Shown here: one piece after another, positions 1-7,744 of the stretch
How positions within the stretch are numbered: the first letter of the stretch is position 1
How the letters are laid out: each line of letters starts with the position of its first letter
NCBI GenBank assembly: GCA_947166305.1
Contig: CAMVDV010000022.1
Location: 1 to 51,536 of the forward strand
DNA: 51,536 bases
Direction: 5' to 3'
DNA from: an uncultured Prevotellaceae bacterium
Lineage (GTDB): Bacteria; Bacteroidota; Bacteroidia; Bacteroidales; Bacteroidaceae
The notes under the pieces: model-generated
What the model was told of the DNA's origin: nothing
Databases searched by the model: none
Seen by the model: only the letters and a program-made list of their open reading frames with translations
Position numbers and translations under genes: made by a program

Positions 1-54
1 CCTCGCGGCACTACCACCTCAAAGTAGCGCGTCTACCAATTCCGCCACCTCTCC
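1..54 (-). tRNA. tRNA-Leu (anticodon GAG), 5' part only
   Basis: Read on the minus strand, this is the first 54 nt of a leucine tRNA: acceptor 5' strand GGAGAGG, the GGCGGAATTGGTAGACGC D-arm typical of tRNA-Leu, and an anticodon arm CTACT-TTGAGGT-GGTAG whose 5-bp stem closes with one T-G pair and presents GAG (reads CUC/CUU). The variable arm, T arm and acceptor 3' strand lie beyond the left window edge, so completeness cannot be judged. A Bacteroidetes-type promoter lies 76 bp upstream of the 5' end. Confidence 0.92.
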
Positions 55-129
55 AACTTAATGTTGTCTTTCCAGTAACTTGGCACCCCGCAGGGTTGCC
101 TCGAAACCGTTTCCTCTGAAACGCGGTTG

Positions 130-160
130 CAAAGGTACAGCTTTTTTTGAAACCTGCAAA
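130..160 (-). promoter_or_regulatory. Bacteroidetes-type promoter for the tRNA-Leu transcript
   Basis: On the minus strand, TTTG (157-160) is followed after exactly 19 bp by TACCTTTG (130-137). This matches the Bacteroidetes primary-sigma consensus TTTG-N19..21-TAnnTTTG. It points at the tRNA-Leu gene with a predicted start near 123. Confidence 0.75.
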
Positions 161-656
161 ACTTTCTGCAACTTTTTTGCTATTTTTCTTTCAATTTGTT
201 CCTAATCCGGCATTTTCCAGCCCTTTTCCGACATTTTTTGCCTGCCATGAGGGGCAAAACGGACGGCCAAGCGAGCGGACGCGGCGCACCCTTTCCGCGG
301 AAATCCCGGCTTCTGTCCGCGCTCTCCGCCTGCCCTTTTCGCCTCGCTCTCAGCCTCTGGCGGTCAGTCCGCGCTCCTTTCTTGCCAACTCTCTGTGCCG
401 CGTTCATTGCAGGGTCATGATGCTGCAATTGCATGGTCATGATGTTGCAATTGCACGTTCATGACCATGCAATCATAACCCTACAGGGTTTCTGCGGACG
501 GGGAACGGGGGATGAGGCGGAAGGGCGTGCGGACGAGCGGCCGACGGCGTACCAATGTGACCGCCACGGCACGGCAAATCGATGCTTTATGTCAAGAAAA
601 ATGCCTTTTCCTTTACATTTTTCCACAAATCATGGCTCAGATATGGAGTTTTTTCG
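161..656. other. Gene-free stretch upstream of the trp operon
   Basis: No credible coding region. Short ORFs here lack homology features and start sites with context, and several overlap the repeat array at 391-478. The only structure I see is that array and a small AACCCT-ac-AGGGTT hairpin just after it (477-490). The rest is GC-rich unexplained sequence. Confidence 0.6.
391..478. repeat. 22-bp tandem array, family C, copy 1 (four units)
   Basis: Units start at 391 (degenerate), 413, 435 and 457, each 22 bp. The core unit begins GGTCATGATG and ends TGCAATTGCA, so it carries two internal palindromes (TCATGA and TGCAATTGCA). The last unit is partly inverted (TTCATGACCATGCAA). A second copy with nearly identical units lies at 21114-21201. 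In both copies the array is followed by an AACCC..GGGTT hairpin and GTTTCTGC or GTTCTGC, so the conserved block is about 100 bp. Confidence 0.85.
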
Positions 657-664
657 TACCTTTG
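657..664 (+). promoter_or_regulatory. Probable trp operon promoter (-7 element)
   Basis: TACCTTTG matches the Bacteroidetes -7 consensus TAnnTTTG, 33 bp before the trpB start codon. I see no clear TTTG at the expected -33 spacing. The implied leader is only about 26 nt, too short for a leader-peptide attenuator. Confidence 0.6.
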
Positions 665-697
665 CACGCGGATAACATTGCTTTCAAAAGGTAGAAG

Positions 698-1882
698 ATG
701 AAGTCATATACGGTAGGACCCGACGGCTTTTACGGTCAGTTTGGCGGTGCTTACGTTCCGGAAATCCTTTATGGGACGCTCGAGTCGCTGCGCCTTCAGT
801 ACGAAAAGATTATCGACAGCGAGGACTTCCTTGCAGAGTATTACAGCCTGCTGCGCGACTATGTGGGCCGACCCAGCCCGCTTTATTACGCACGCCGCAT
901 GAGCGAGCGCTACGGATGCCGTCTGTATCTGAAGCGCGAGGACTTGAATCACACCGGAGCCCACAAGATAAACAACGCCATCGGGCAGATCCTTCTGGCC
1001 CGACGCATGGGAAAGAAGCGCATCATCGCCGAGACGGGAGCCGGACAGCACGGCGTGGCCACCGCCACCGTCTGCGCCCTCATGGACATGCCTTGTCGCG
1101 TCTACATGGGAGCCCTCGACGTGGAGCGGCAACACACGAACGTGGAGCGCATGAAGATGCTCGGCGCAGAAGTCTATCCCGTGGAGAGCGGAAACAAGAC
1201 GCTCAAGGATGCCACCAACGAAGCCATCCGCGACTGGTGCTGCCACCCGTCCGACACCTTTTATATCATTGGCAGCACCGTCGGACCCCACCCCTATCCC
1301 GAGATGGTGGCCAAGCTGCAGAGCGTCATCAGCAAGGAGATAAAGGTGCAACTCCAGGAGAAAGAGGGACGCGACTGGCCCGATTATCTCATAGCCTGCG
1401 TGGGCGGCGGAAGCAATGCCGCAGGGACTGTCTACCACTACCTCGACGATGAGCGCGTAAGGCTCGTCCTCGGCGAGGCCGGAGGCAAAGGCATGGAGAC
1501 GGAGATGACCGCCGCGTCGCTCAACATCGGCACCGTCGGCATCCTCCACGGCAGCAGAATCAAGGTGATGCAGACCGCCGACGGACAAATCATCGAACCC
1601 TACAGCATCAGTGCCGGCCTGGACTATCCGGGCACAGGCCCCATGCATTGCAACCTCTTCGAGAGCGGCAGGGCACAAGTCCTTGCAGTCAACGACGACG
1701 AAGCCCTCCGCGCTGCCTTCGAGCTGACACGCCTCGAGGGAATCATCCCCGCCCTGGAGAGCAGCCACGCCCTTGCCCTCCTGCCCAGACTCAAGTTCAA
1801 GCCAGAGGATGTGGTCGTCCTCACCGTCAGCGGACGCGGCGACAAGGACCTGAACACCTATCTTTCACAATTTAAGAGTTAA
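698..1882 (+). CDS. trpB: Tryptophan synthase beta chain TrpB
   Basis: The 394-residue product matches the usual TrpB length and is colinear with the family from FGGAYVPE near residue 16. It condenses indole, delivered by TrpA, with L-serine to give tryptophan, using pyridoxal phosphate in the cytosol. The PLP lysine is K90 in [10 protein letters not shown]. The phosphate-binding loop [11 protein letters not shown] and the C-terminal SGRGDKD are present. The ATG at 698 follows an A/G-rich stretch (GGTAGAAG). It is the first gene of trpB-E-G-D-C-F-A, the arrangement known in Bacteroides relatives, where trpB leads and trpA closes the operon. Its stop lies at the edge of an inverted repeat that separates it from trpE. 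Confidence 0.97.
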   Translation: MKSYTVGPDGFYGQFGGAYVPEILYGTLESLRLQYEKIIDSEDFLAEYYSLLRDYVGRPSPLYYARRMSERYGCRLYLKREDLNHTGAHKINNAIGQILLARRMGKKRIIAETGAGQHGVATATVCALMDMPCRVYMGALDVERQHTNVERMKMLGAEVYPVESGNKTLKDATNEAIRDWCCHPSDTFYIIGSTVGPHPYPEMVAKLQSVISKEIKVQLQEKEGRDWPDYLIACVGGGSNAAGTVYHYLDDERVRLVLGEAGGKGMETEMTAASLNIGTVGILHGSRIKVMQTADGQIIEPYSISAGLDYPGTGPMHCNLFESGRAQVLAVNDDEALRAAFELTRLEGIIPALESSHALALLPRLKFKPEDVVVLTVSGRGDKDLNTYLSQFKS

Positions 1883-1975
1883 GAGTTAAGAATGAAGAAA
1901 AATACCACAGGCAATGAAACTCTTAGCGTTAAAACTATTTTTCTTAACTCTTAACTCTTAATTCTTAACTAAACA
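1869..1975. repeat. Inverted TTAAGAGTTAAGA repeat between trpB and trpE
   Basis: TTTAAGAGTTAAGAGTTAAG overlaps the trpB stop, and the complementary CTTAACTCTTAACTCTTAA lies about 75 bp downstream. The two arms can form a long stem in the trp mRNA. Such AT-rich arms recur in Bacteroides and Prevotella intergenic regions. A role in mRNA stability or differential expression is possible but unproven. There is no clear terminator T-run. Confidence 0.6.
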
Positions 1976-1981
1976 TATCTC

Positions 1982-3469
1982 ATGGGTTACTGTTATCACA
2001 CCGCAAGCAAGAAGGTTTTGGGCGACCTCATCACGCCCGTCAGCGCATATCTCAAGGTGCGCGACGCTTATCCGCAGAGCGCTCTCATGGAAAGCTCCGA
2101 CTATCACGGCGGCGAGAACGCCCGTTCCTTCATAGCCCTACACCCCATCGCCTCGGTCAGCATTGAGCACGGCACAGGCATCTGTCGCTTTCCCGACGGC
2201 ACGGCACGGCATCATCCCATCGACGAAACGTACGACACGGCCCGGCTGCTGAACGATTTCCTCGAAAGCTTCTGCATCGAAGGCGACGAGGCAGAGCATT
2301 GCGGACTCTACGGCTACACTTCCTTCAACGCAGTCCGCTACTTCGAGCACATCGACGTGAAGGATGAGACGCAAGCCGAGAACGATGCGCCCGACATGCT
2401 CTACATATTATATAAAGATGTAGTGGTGTTCGACCACTTCCGCAACGAGCTTACGCTCATCGAGCTGCTCCAGGACGGCGAGCACGACGACCTCGACCAA
2501 CTGGAACGCGACCTTGCCAGCCGCAACTACCAGACCTTTGGCTTCCGGCCCGTGGGCGAATGCACAAGCACACTGAGCGACGACGAGCACAGGCAGAATA
2601 TCCGTCGGGGCATACAGCATTGCCTGCGCGGCGATGTGTTCCAGATTGTCCTCTCACGCCGCTTCGTGCAACGCTATGAGGGCGACGACTTCCGCCTCTA
2701 CCGCGCTCTCCGTAGCATCAATCCCAGTCCCTATCTGTTCTACTTCGACTTCGGTGGCTTCCGCATCTTCGGGTCGAGTCCGGAGACACACTGCCGCATT
2801 GAGAACGGAAAGGCCTACATCGACCCCATTGCAGGCACGACAAAACGCACGGGCAACACAGAGATTGACCGACAGAACGCTGAGTTTCTGCGCAACGACC
2901 CCAAGGAAAATGCCGAACACGTCATGCTGGTGGACCTGGCACGCAACGACCTTTCGCGCAACTGCCACGGCGTCAAGGTGGATTTCTTCAAGGACATGCA
3001 GTTCTATAGCCACGTCATCCATCTAGTCAGCCGCGTCAGTGGTGAGCTGGACGACGGGGCAGATCCCATCAAAACCTTCATCGACACGTTCCCCGCAGGC
3101 ACCCTTTCCGGCGCTCCGAAAGTGCGGGCCATGCAACTTATCTCTGCCTATGAACCTCACAACCGCGGCGCTTATGGCGGATGCATCGGGTTCATCGGCT
3201 TCAGAGGCAACTTGAACCAAGCCATCACCATACGCACTTTCGTCAGCCGCAACGGGGAACTTTGGTTCCAGGCGGGCGGGGGTATCGTCGCAAAGAGCAA
3301 CGTCGAGTACGAACTCCAAGAGGTGAACAACAAACTGGGGGCTTTGCGTCGGGCCATCGAGGCAGCCGAAGAGACCCCCTCTGACTCCCCCTATAGGGGG
3401 AGGACACCAAGCGAAGAAAGCCTCCCCATAGAGGGGGAGGTTTGGAGAGGGTCTGTCAATGGTAAATGA
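1982..3469 (+). CDS. trpE: Anthranilate synthase component I TrpE (with repeat-encoded C-terminal tail)
   Basis: The 495-residue protein converts chorismate to anthranilate using ammonia from the TrpG amidotransferase. The tryptophan feedback-site motif LMESS is at about 35-39. The chorismate-binding signatures GSSPETH, DPIAGT, LVDLARND, FPAGTLSGAPK and GGCIGF follow in order. Usual members end after the LRRAIEAAE helix near residue 461. Here an 83-bp palindromic element (3372-3454) adds about 28 in-frame residues beginning TPSDSPYRGR and containing LPIEGE, so the extra tail is repeat-derived. The start ATG follows the AT-rich intergenic arm without an obvious Shine-Dalgarno, as is common in this phylum. 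trpG begins 18 bp after the stop. Confidence 0.96.
   Translation: MGYCYHTASKKVLGDLITPVSAYLKVRDAYPQSALMESSDYHGGENARSFIALHPIASVSIEHGTGICRFPDGTARHHPIDETYDTARLLNDFLESFCIEGDEAEHCGLYGYTSFNAVRYFEHIDVKDETQAENDAPDMLYILYKDVVVFDHFRNELTLIELLQDGEHDDLDQLERDLASRNYQTFGFRPVGECTSTLSDDEHRQNIRRGIQHCLRGDVFQIVLSRRFVQRYEGDDFRLYRALRSINPSPYLFYFDFGGFRIFGSSPETHCRIENGKAYIDPIAGTTKRTGNTEIDRQNAEFLRNDPKENAEHVMLVDLARNDLSRNCHGVKVDFFKDMQFYSHVIHLVSRVSGELDDGADPIKTFIDTFPAGTLSGAPKVRAMQLISAYEPHNRGAYGGCIGFIGFRGNLNQAITIRTFVSRNGELWFQAGGGIVAKSNVEYELQEVNNKLGALRRAIEAAEETPSDSPYRGRTPSEESLPIEGEVWRGSVNGK
3372..3454 (+). repeat. Family 1 coding palindromic element in trpE
   Basis: The element is bounded by AGACCC and GGGTCT and contains nested CTCCCCCTATAGGGGGAG and CTCCCCATAGAGGGGGAG palindromes. 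It is read in frame as T-P-S-D-S-P-Y-R-G ... L-P-I-E-G-E ... G-S. The copies in trpF (6406-6496) and the permease gene (46627-46700) are read in the same orientation and the same frame. Confidence 0.9.
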
Positions 3470-3487
3470 TTAAATGGTAAATGCAAC

Positions 3488-4054
<567 letters not shown>

Positions 4055-4103
4055 ATACGGCTCCGGCACGAAGAAAAAGAGAACCTCCCAGGCCATGCCC
4101 TAA

Positions 4104-4191
4104 AACGCCGCGTGCGACGATGGACAACTTCGCAGGCGACGATGGGCAACGCAGCACGCGACGATGGACAACGCCGCACGCGGAAATAAAA
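4104..4191. repeat. 22-bp tandem array, family A, copy 1 (four units, inside the trp operon)
   Basis: Four consecutive 22-bp units start at 4104, 4126, 4148 and 4170. They begin AACGCCGCGTGCG or variants, with CGATGGAC or GGAAAT following. Each unit holds an imperfect dyad around CCGC-NN-GCG. The array fills most of the trpG-trpD gap, so it is transcribed with the operon. Confidence 0.8.
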
Positions 4192-4219
4192 CACATCGAA
4201 CATAAGGAAAGGAAACAAG

Positions 4220-5215
4220 ATGAAGCAGTATTTACAACGACTCATTGCCGGAGAGACACTTTCGCGGCTCGATACACACAACATATTAGTAGGTATCACC
4301 CGGGAAAGCTATCCTCCCGAACAGATAGCGGCTTTGCTGATGGCCTTGCAGACACGCGGTGCCACCGTGGACGAAATGCTCGGACTGCGCGATGGCTTGC
4401 TCGAGACGGGCAAACACGTCAGCCTCGGCGACTATGACACGCTTGACATCGTGGGCACAGGGGGTGATGGGAAGAACACATTCAACGTGAGTACCTGCGC
4501 TTGCTTCGTGGTTGCCGGAGCAGGATACAAGGTCTCGAAGCACGGAAACGGCGCAAGCACCAGCGTGAGCGGCGCAAGCAATGTGCTGGCAGCCCACGGC
4601 GTCCGGTTCACCGACGACGAGGCTGTGCTCCGTCGATCCATTGAGGAAGCCGGCATTTGCTACCTTCATGCACCGCTCTTCGCCACGGGTATGAAGTTTC
4701 TCGGCCCTGTCCGCAAGGCATTAGGCATCCCGACGTGCTTCAACTTGCTTGGCCCTTTCATCAATCCATGTTCGCCAAAGAACTCGCTCCACGGCACGGC
4801 AACGCCCACTCAGCTGCGCCTCTACACCAGTATGCACCAACAAATAGGCGACAACTTCGGTGTCGTGTCGAGCTACGACGGCTACGATGAAATCTCTCTC
4901 ACCAGCGGATTCAAGTTCGTGACGCGGCACTTTGAGAAGGTTTATACACCTCTCGACATGGGACTTTCCTATGTTCAGCCGATGGATATCTACGGCGGAT
5001 CGACTGCCGACGAAGCCCGAAAGATCTTCGACGACGTGCTGGAGAACAAGGCGACGCGTGCCCAGACGGACGTCGTCGTAGCCAATGCCGCCTGTGGAAT
5101 CAGTCTGATGAACCCGAATCTGCCTATCAAGGACACCGTCGAGATAGCCCGTGAAAGCATAGAAAGCGGTCGGGCCTTGCAATCTCTCAAGCGGTTTATT
5201 GAGATAAACAGCTAA
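4220..5215 (+). CDS. trpD: Anthranilate phosphoribosyltransferase TrpD
   Basis: The 331-residue cytosolic enzyme joins anthranilate to PRPP, the second step of tryptophan synthesis. The glycine-rich PRPP loop GTGGDGKNTFNVST is at about 79-92. KHGN is at 107-110, followed by the S-G-A-S-N-VL helix and, further on, NLLGPFINP. The length is typical of stand-alone TrpD. ATG 4220 follows AAGGAAAGGAAACAAG, a purine-rich stretch that can serve as ribosome binding site. It sits between the 22-bp array and trpC (about 55 bp downstream). Confidence 0.96.
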   Translation: MKQYLQRLIAGETLSRLDTHNILVGITRESYPPEQIAALLMALQTRGATVDEMLGLRDGLLETGKHVSLGDYDTLDIVGTGGDGKNTFNVSTCACFVVAGAGYKVSKHGNGASTSVSGASNVLAAHGVRFTDDEAVLRRSIEEAGICYLHAPLFATGMKFLGPVRKALGIPTCFNLLGPFINPCSPKNSLHGTATPTQLRLYTSMHQQIGDNFGVVSSYDGYDEISLTSGFKFVTRHFEKVYTPLDMGLSYVQPMDIYGGSTADEARKIFDDVLENKATRAQTDVVVANAACGISLMNPNLPIKDTVEIARESIESGRALQSLKRFIEINS

Positions 5216-5270
5216 GAAAATCGTCGTCATAACGAAATAACGTTATCACGTCATAATGCCAAAAGAAGCA

Positions 5271-6068
5271 ATGAAGGACATCTTAGAGGAAATCGTCGCC
5301 TGCAAGCGCATCGAAATTGCTGCGCAGAAAGAGCAGACGCCGCCAAGGAAACTCTATGCCGAGGTGGAGGAAATGATGGACCGAGGCGTGGAGAAACGGA
5401 GCTTGAGCCAGGCGCTGACCGACGACGCCGTGGGCATCATTGCCGAATTCAAAAGGAAAAGTCCGTCGAAAGGGTGGATTAAGGAAGACGGAAAGGCAGA
5501 GGAAATTCCCCTTTCCTACGAGCGTGCCGGAGCGGCGGCGCTGAGCATCCTGACCGACGAGGCGTACTTCGGCGGCTCACTTGGCTTTATCCGAACGGCC
5601 CGACCGCTTGTCAAATTGCCCATCCTCCGCAAGGATTTCATCATAGACGAATACCAAATCTTCCAGGCGAGGCACGCCGGAGCGGATGCCGTCCTGCTCA
5701 TCGCGGCCGACCTGACAAGGCAGGAAGTGCGCTCACTCACTGCCACGGCACATGAATTGGCACTCGAAGTCTTGCTGGAACTGCATTCGGAACGGGAATT
5801 GGACTACGCCGAGATGGACGTCGATGCCGTCGGTGTGAACAATCGGAACCTTGGGTCTTTCGTCACAGACGTGCAGAATTCGTTCCGCATGGCAGGCCGT
5901 TTGCCCCAGGACAAAGTGCTGGTGAGCGAAAGCGGCATCGCGAGTCCGGGCACCATCGCCCTCCTAAGAGAGGCGGGCTACAGGGGATTCCTCATCGGAG
6001 AGAGCTTCATGAAGACCGACAACCCGGGCGAAACGCTCAGACAATTCATTGAGGGAATAGCATCGTAA
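5271..6068 (+). CDS. trpC: Indole-3-glycerol phosphate synthase TrpC
   Basis: The TIM-barrel enzyme cyclises CdRP to indole-3-glycerol phosphate. It is recognisable by IIAEFKRKSPSKG (catalytic lysine and phosphate region), LRKDFIIDEYQI, GVNNRNL and VSESGI near the C-terminus. I start it at ATG 5271 (MKDILEEIVACKR, the usual family N-terminus), preceded by AAAAGAAG. An in-frame ATG at 5256 would add only five residues. From 5271 it is 265 residues, close to the family norm. It is a separate gene from trpF, unlike the fused enterobacterial enzyme. The trpD-trpC gap holds a short ATAACG-rich imperfect repeat also seen before trpF and upstream of the permease gene. Confidence 0.95.
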   Translation: MKDILEEIVACKRIEIAAQKEQTPPRKLYAEVEEMMDRGVEKRSLSQALTDDAVGIIAEFKRKSPSKGWIKEDGKAEEIPLSYERAGAAALSILTDEAYFGGSLGFIRTARPLVKLPILRKDFIIDEYQIFQARHAGADAVLLIAADLTRQEVRSLTATAHELALEVLLELHSERELDYAEMDVDAVGVNNRNLGSFVTDVQNSFRMAGRLPQDKVLVSESGIASPGTIALLREAGYRGFLIGESFMKTDNPGETLRQFIEGIAS

Positions 6069-6102
6069 TAACGATATCACGTCATAACGACATAAAGAAA
6101 TA

Positions 6103-6771
6103 ATGATCATCAAGGTCTGCGGGATGCGGGATGCCGAGAACATCCGTGAAGTGGAGCGTTTGGGCATCGACATGATGGGCTTCATCTGTTGGCCGCGCTC
6201 GCCGCGATATGTGGCCGAGCCGCCTGCCTATTTGCCCAATTGTCCGCGCGTCGGCGTGTTTGTCGATGCGCCGATTGACTTCATCATGCAGCGGGCTAAG
6301 GCCTTCGGCTTCAGCCATATCCAGCTTCACGGCAGCGAGACAGCGGCATTTTGCCATGAGGTTCGTGAAAGAACGGGCTGCAAGGTCATCAAGGCAAAAA
6401 GCATACAGACCCCCTCTAACTCCCCCTTAAAGGGGGAGGACAAAAGTTTGGGAAAAGAGAGCTCCCTCCCTTTAAGGGAGGGTTGGGGTGGGTCTGCTTC
6501 CCTTCTCCTCTTTGACACTCAGTGCCCGACGGCTGGAGGGAGCGGCAGAAAGTTCAGCTGGGATGTGCTACAGGGTTATCGAGGCGAGCTGCCTTTCCTG
6601 CTCTCGGGAGGCATCGGGCCGGAGGATGTGGGGCTTCTCCGCCAGTTCCGCCACCCGAAATGGCTCGGCATAGACATCAACTCCCGCTTCGAAGTGGAGC
6701 CGGGCATCAAGGATGTAGCCGCAATATCCAGTTTCGTCGCTTCCATCAGAGGCTGTAATTATGAATTATGA
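6103..6771 (+). CDS. trpF: Phosphoribosylanthranilate isomerase TrpF with in-frame palindromic insert
   Basis: The (beta/alpha)8 enzyme performs the Amadori rearrangement of PRA to CdRP. The N-terminal KVCGMRD carries the catalytic cysteine, and LFDTQCP carries the catalytic aspartate. The LSGGIGPEDV and GIDINSRFEVEPGIKD phosphate-binding segments follow. It has 222 residues where 195-205 is usual. The surplus is a palindromic element at 6406-6496 encoding about 30 residues (about 102-131) between the strand VIKAKSI and LLLFDT, a barrel loop where an insert could be tolerated. All recognised active-site motifs are intact, so I call the gene functional. The stop falls inside an AATTATGAATT direct repeat that continues into the trpA leader. 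Confidence 0.94.
   Translation: MIIKVCGMRDAENIREVERLGIDMMGFICWPRSPRYVAEPPAYLPNCPRVGVFVDAPIDFIMQRAKAFGFSHIQLHGSETAAFCHEVRERTGCKVIKAKSIQTPSNSPLKGEDKSLGKESSLPLREGWGGSASLLLFDTQCPTAGGSGRKFSWDVLQGYRGELPFLLSGGIGPEDVGLLRQFRHPKWLGIDINSRFEVEPGIKDVAAISSFVASIRGCNYEL
6406..6496 (+). repeat. Family 1 coding palindromic element in trpF
   Basis: CAGACCC at the left and GGGTCTG at the right are perfect inverted termini. Inside are CTCCCCCTTAAAGGGGGAG and CCCTCCCTTTAAGGGAGGG, each a palindrome. It is translated as Q-T-P-S-N-S-P-L-K-G-E ... S-S-L-P-L-R-E-G-W-G-G-S, in the same frame as the trpE and permease copies. The 91-bp span keeps the host frame open. Confidence 0.9.
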
Positions 6772-6798
6772 ATTGTGAATTATGAATAGTTTTTGAAC

Positions 6799-7578
6799 AT
6801 GAACCGTATTGATCAGATATTCCAAGAGAAGCAGAAAGGCCTGCTCTCGCTCTACTTTTGTGCCGGGCATCCGACGCTCGACGGCACGGCCGACGTCATC
6901 CGAGCCATGGAGCGACGGGGAATTGACTTCATCGAAGTGGGCATACCCTTCAGCGATCCGATGGCCGACGGCCCGGTCATACAGGACGCGGCGACTAAGG
7001 CTCTGCGAAATGGCATGACCCTCAGGAAACTCTTCGCACAGCTCGAACCGCTCAGGGCACAGGGTGTCCGTCTGCCTCTCATTCTCATGGGCTACATGAA
7101 CCCTATCTTCCACATGGGATTCGAGCCTTTCTTCCGGCAATGTCGGGAGGTGGGCATCGACGGCGTCATCATTCCCGACCTGCCATTCAAGGACTACATG
7201 GACGAGGTGAAGCCCTTGGCCGACCGATATGACGTCCGTGTCATCATGCTCATCACGCCTGAGACGAGCGAAGAGCGCATACGTTTCATCGACAGGAACA
7301 CCGACGGATTCATCTACATGGTGAGTTCGGCTGCAACGACCGGCGCACAGAAGGAATTCGACCAAGCGAAACAGGCTTACTTCTCGCGCATCGACGCGAT
7401 GAAGCTCACTCATCCCCGCATGATAGGCTTCGGCATCAGCAACCGACAGACGTTGCAGGCTGCCCAGAAGAACGCCGCCGGCGCCATCATCGGCAGCAAG
7501 TTCGTGACGTTGCTCGACAAGCATGGCGCGCCGGAGCCTGCCCTCGACGAGCTCTTCGAAGCCCTCAAGAAGGACTGA
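6799..7578 (+). CDS. trpA: Tryptophan synthase alpha chain TrpA
   Basis: The 259-residue subunit cleaves indole-3-glycerol phosphate to indole and glyceraldehyde 3-phosphate and passes indole to TrpB. Catalytic Glu46 (FIEVGIPFSDP) and Asp57 (MADGP) match the Salmonella E49 and D60 positions in context. The loop YMVSSAATTGAQ and the glycine-rich phosphate sites GFGISN and GAIIGSKFV are present. I start at ATG 6799; an upstream TTG at 6793 is in frame but adds only two residues. It is the last gene of the operon, followed by a 22-bp tandem array and a hairpin. Confidence 0.96.
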   Translation: MNRIDQIFQEKQKGLLSLYFCAGHPTLDGTADVIRAMERRGIDFIEVGIPFSDPMADGPVIQDAATKALRNGMTLRKLFAQLEPLRAQGVRLPLILMGYMNPIFHMGFEPFFRQCREVGIDGVIIPDLPFKDYMDEVKPLADRYDVRVIMLITPETSEERIRFIDRNTDGFIYMVSSAATTGAQKEFDQAKQAYFSRIDAMKLTHPRMIGFGISNRQTLQAAQKNAAGAIIGSKFVTLLDKHGAPEPALDELFEALKKD

Positions 7579-7580
7579 AA

Positions 7581-7668
7581 AACGCCGCGTGCGAAGATTG
7601 ACAACGCCGCGTGCGGAGATTGGCAACGCCGCCTGCGGAGATTGGCAACGCCGCCTGCGGAGATTTCC
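7581..7668. repeat. 22-bp tandem array, family A, copy 2 (four units)
   Basis: This is the cleanest array: units at 7581, 7603, 7625 and 7647, each 22 bp. They begin AACGCCGCGTGCGGAG or AACGCCGCCTGCGGAG and end ATTGGC in the middle copies. The first unit begins 2 bp after the trpA stop codon. Each unit, with flanking GGC, can fold as GGCAA..CCGC/GCGG..TTGCC. Confidence 0.88.
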
Positions 7669-7690
7669 GACGGCCCATCGGGAAAGACAA

Positions 7691-7718
7691 AGCCCCTCGT
7701 CCATCAAGGCGAGGGGCT
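7691..7718. terminator. Hairpin between convergent trpA and the peptidase gene
   Basis: AGCCCCTCG (7691-7699) and CGAGGGGCT (7710-7718) form a perfect 9-bp stem with a 10-nt loop. On the minus strand it is followed by a T-rich tract (TTGTCTTTCC). On the plus strand the tail is less T-rich. A bidirectional terminator for the two convergent genes is likely. Confidence 0.65.
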
Positions 7719-7744
7719 GCTTGCTGTAGAGGGGGAAGCCTGCG

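Noticed and set aside
433..675. Short plus-strand ORFs before trpB
   Set aside because: They run through the family C array, lack conservation signals and have no ribosome-binding or promoter context.
6406..6496. Frameshift or assembly error in trpF
   Set aside because: Both flanks remain in one frame with all catalytic motifs, and the same element recurs in frame in other genes.
7581..7668. CRISPR array
   Set aside because: The 22-bp units are directly adjacent with no variable spacers, and there are no cas genes.
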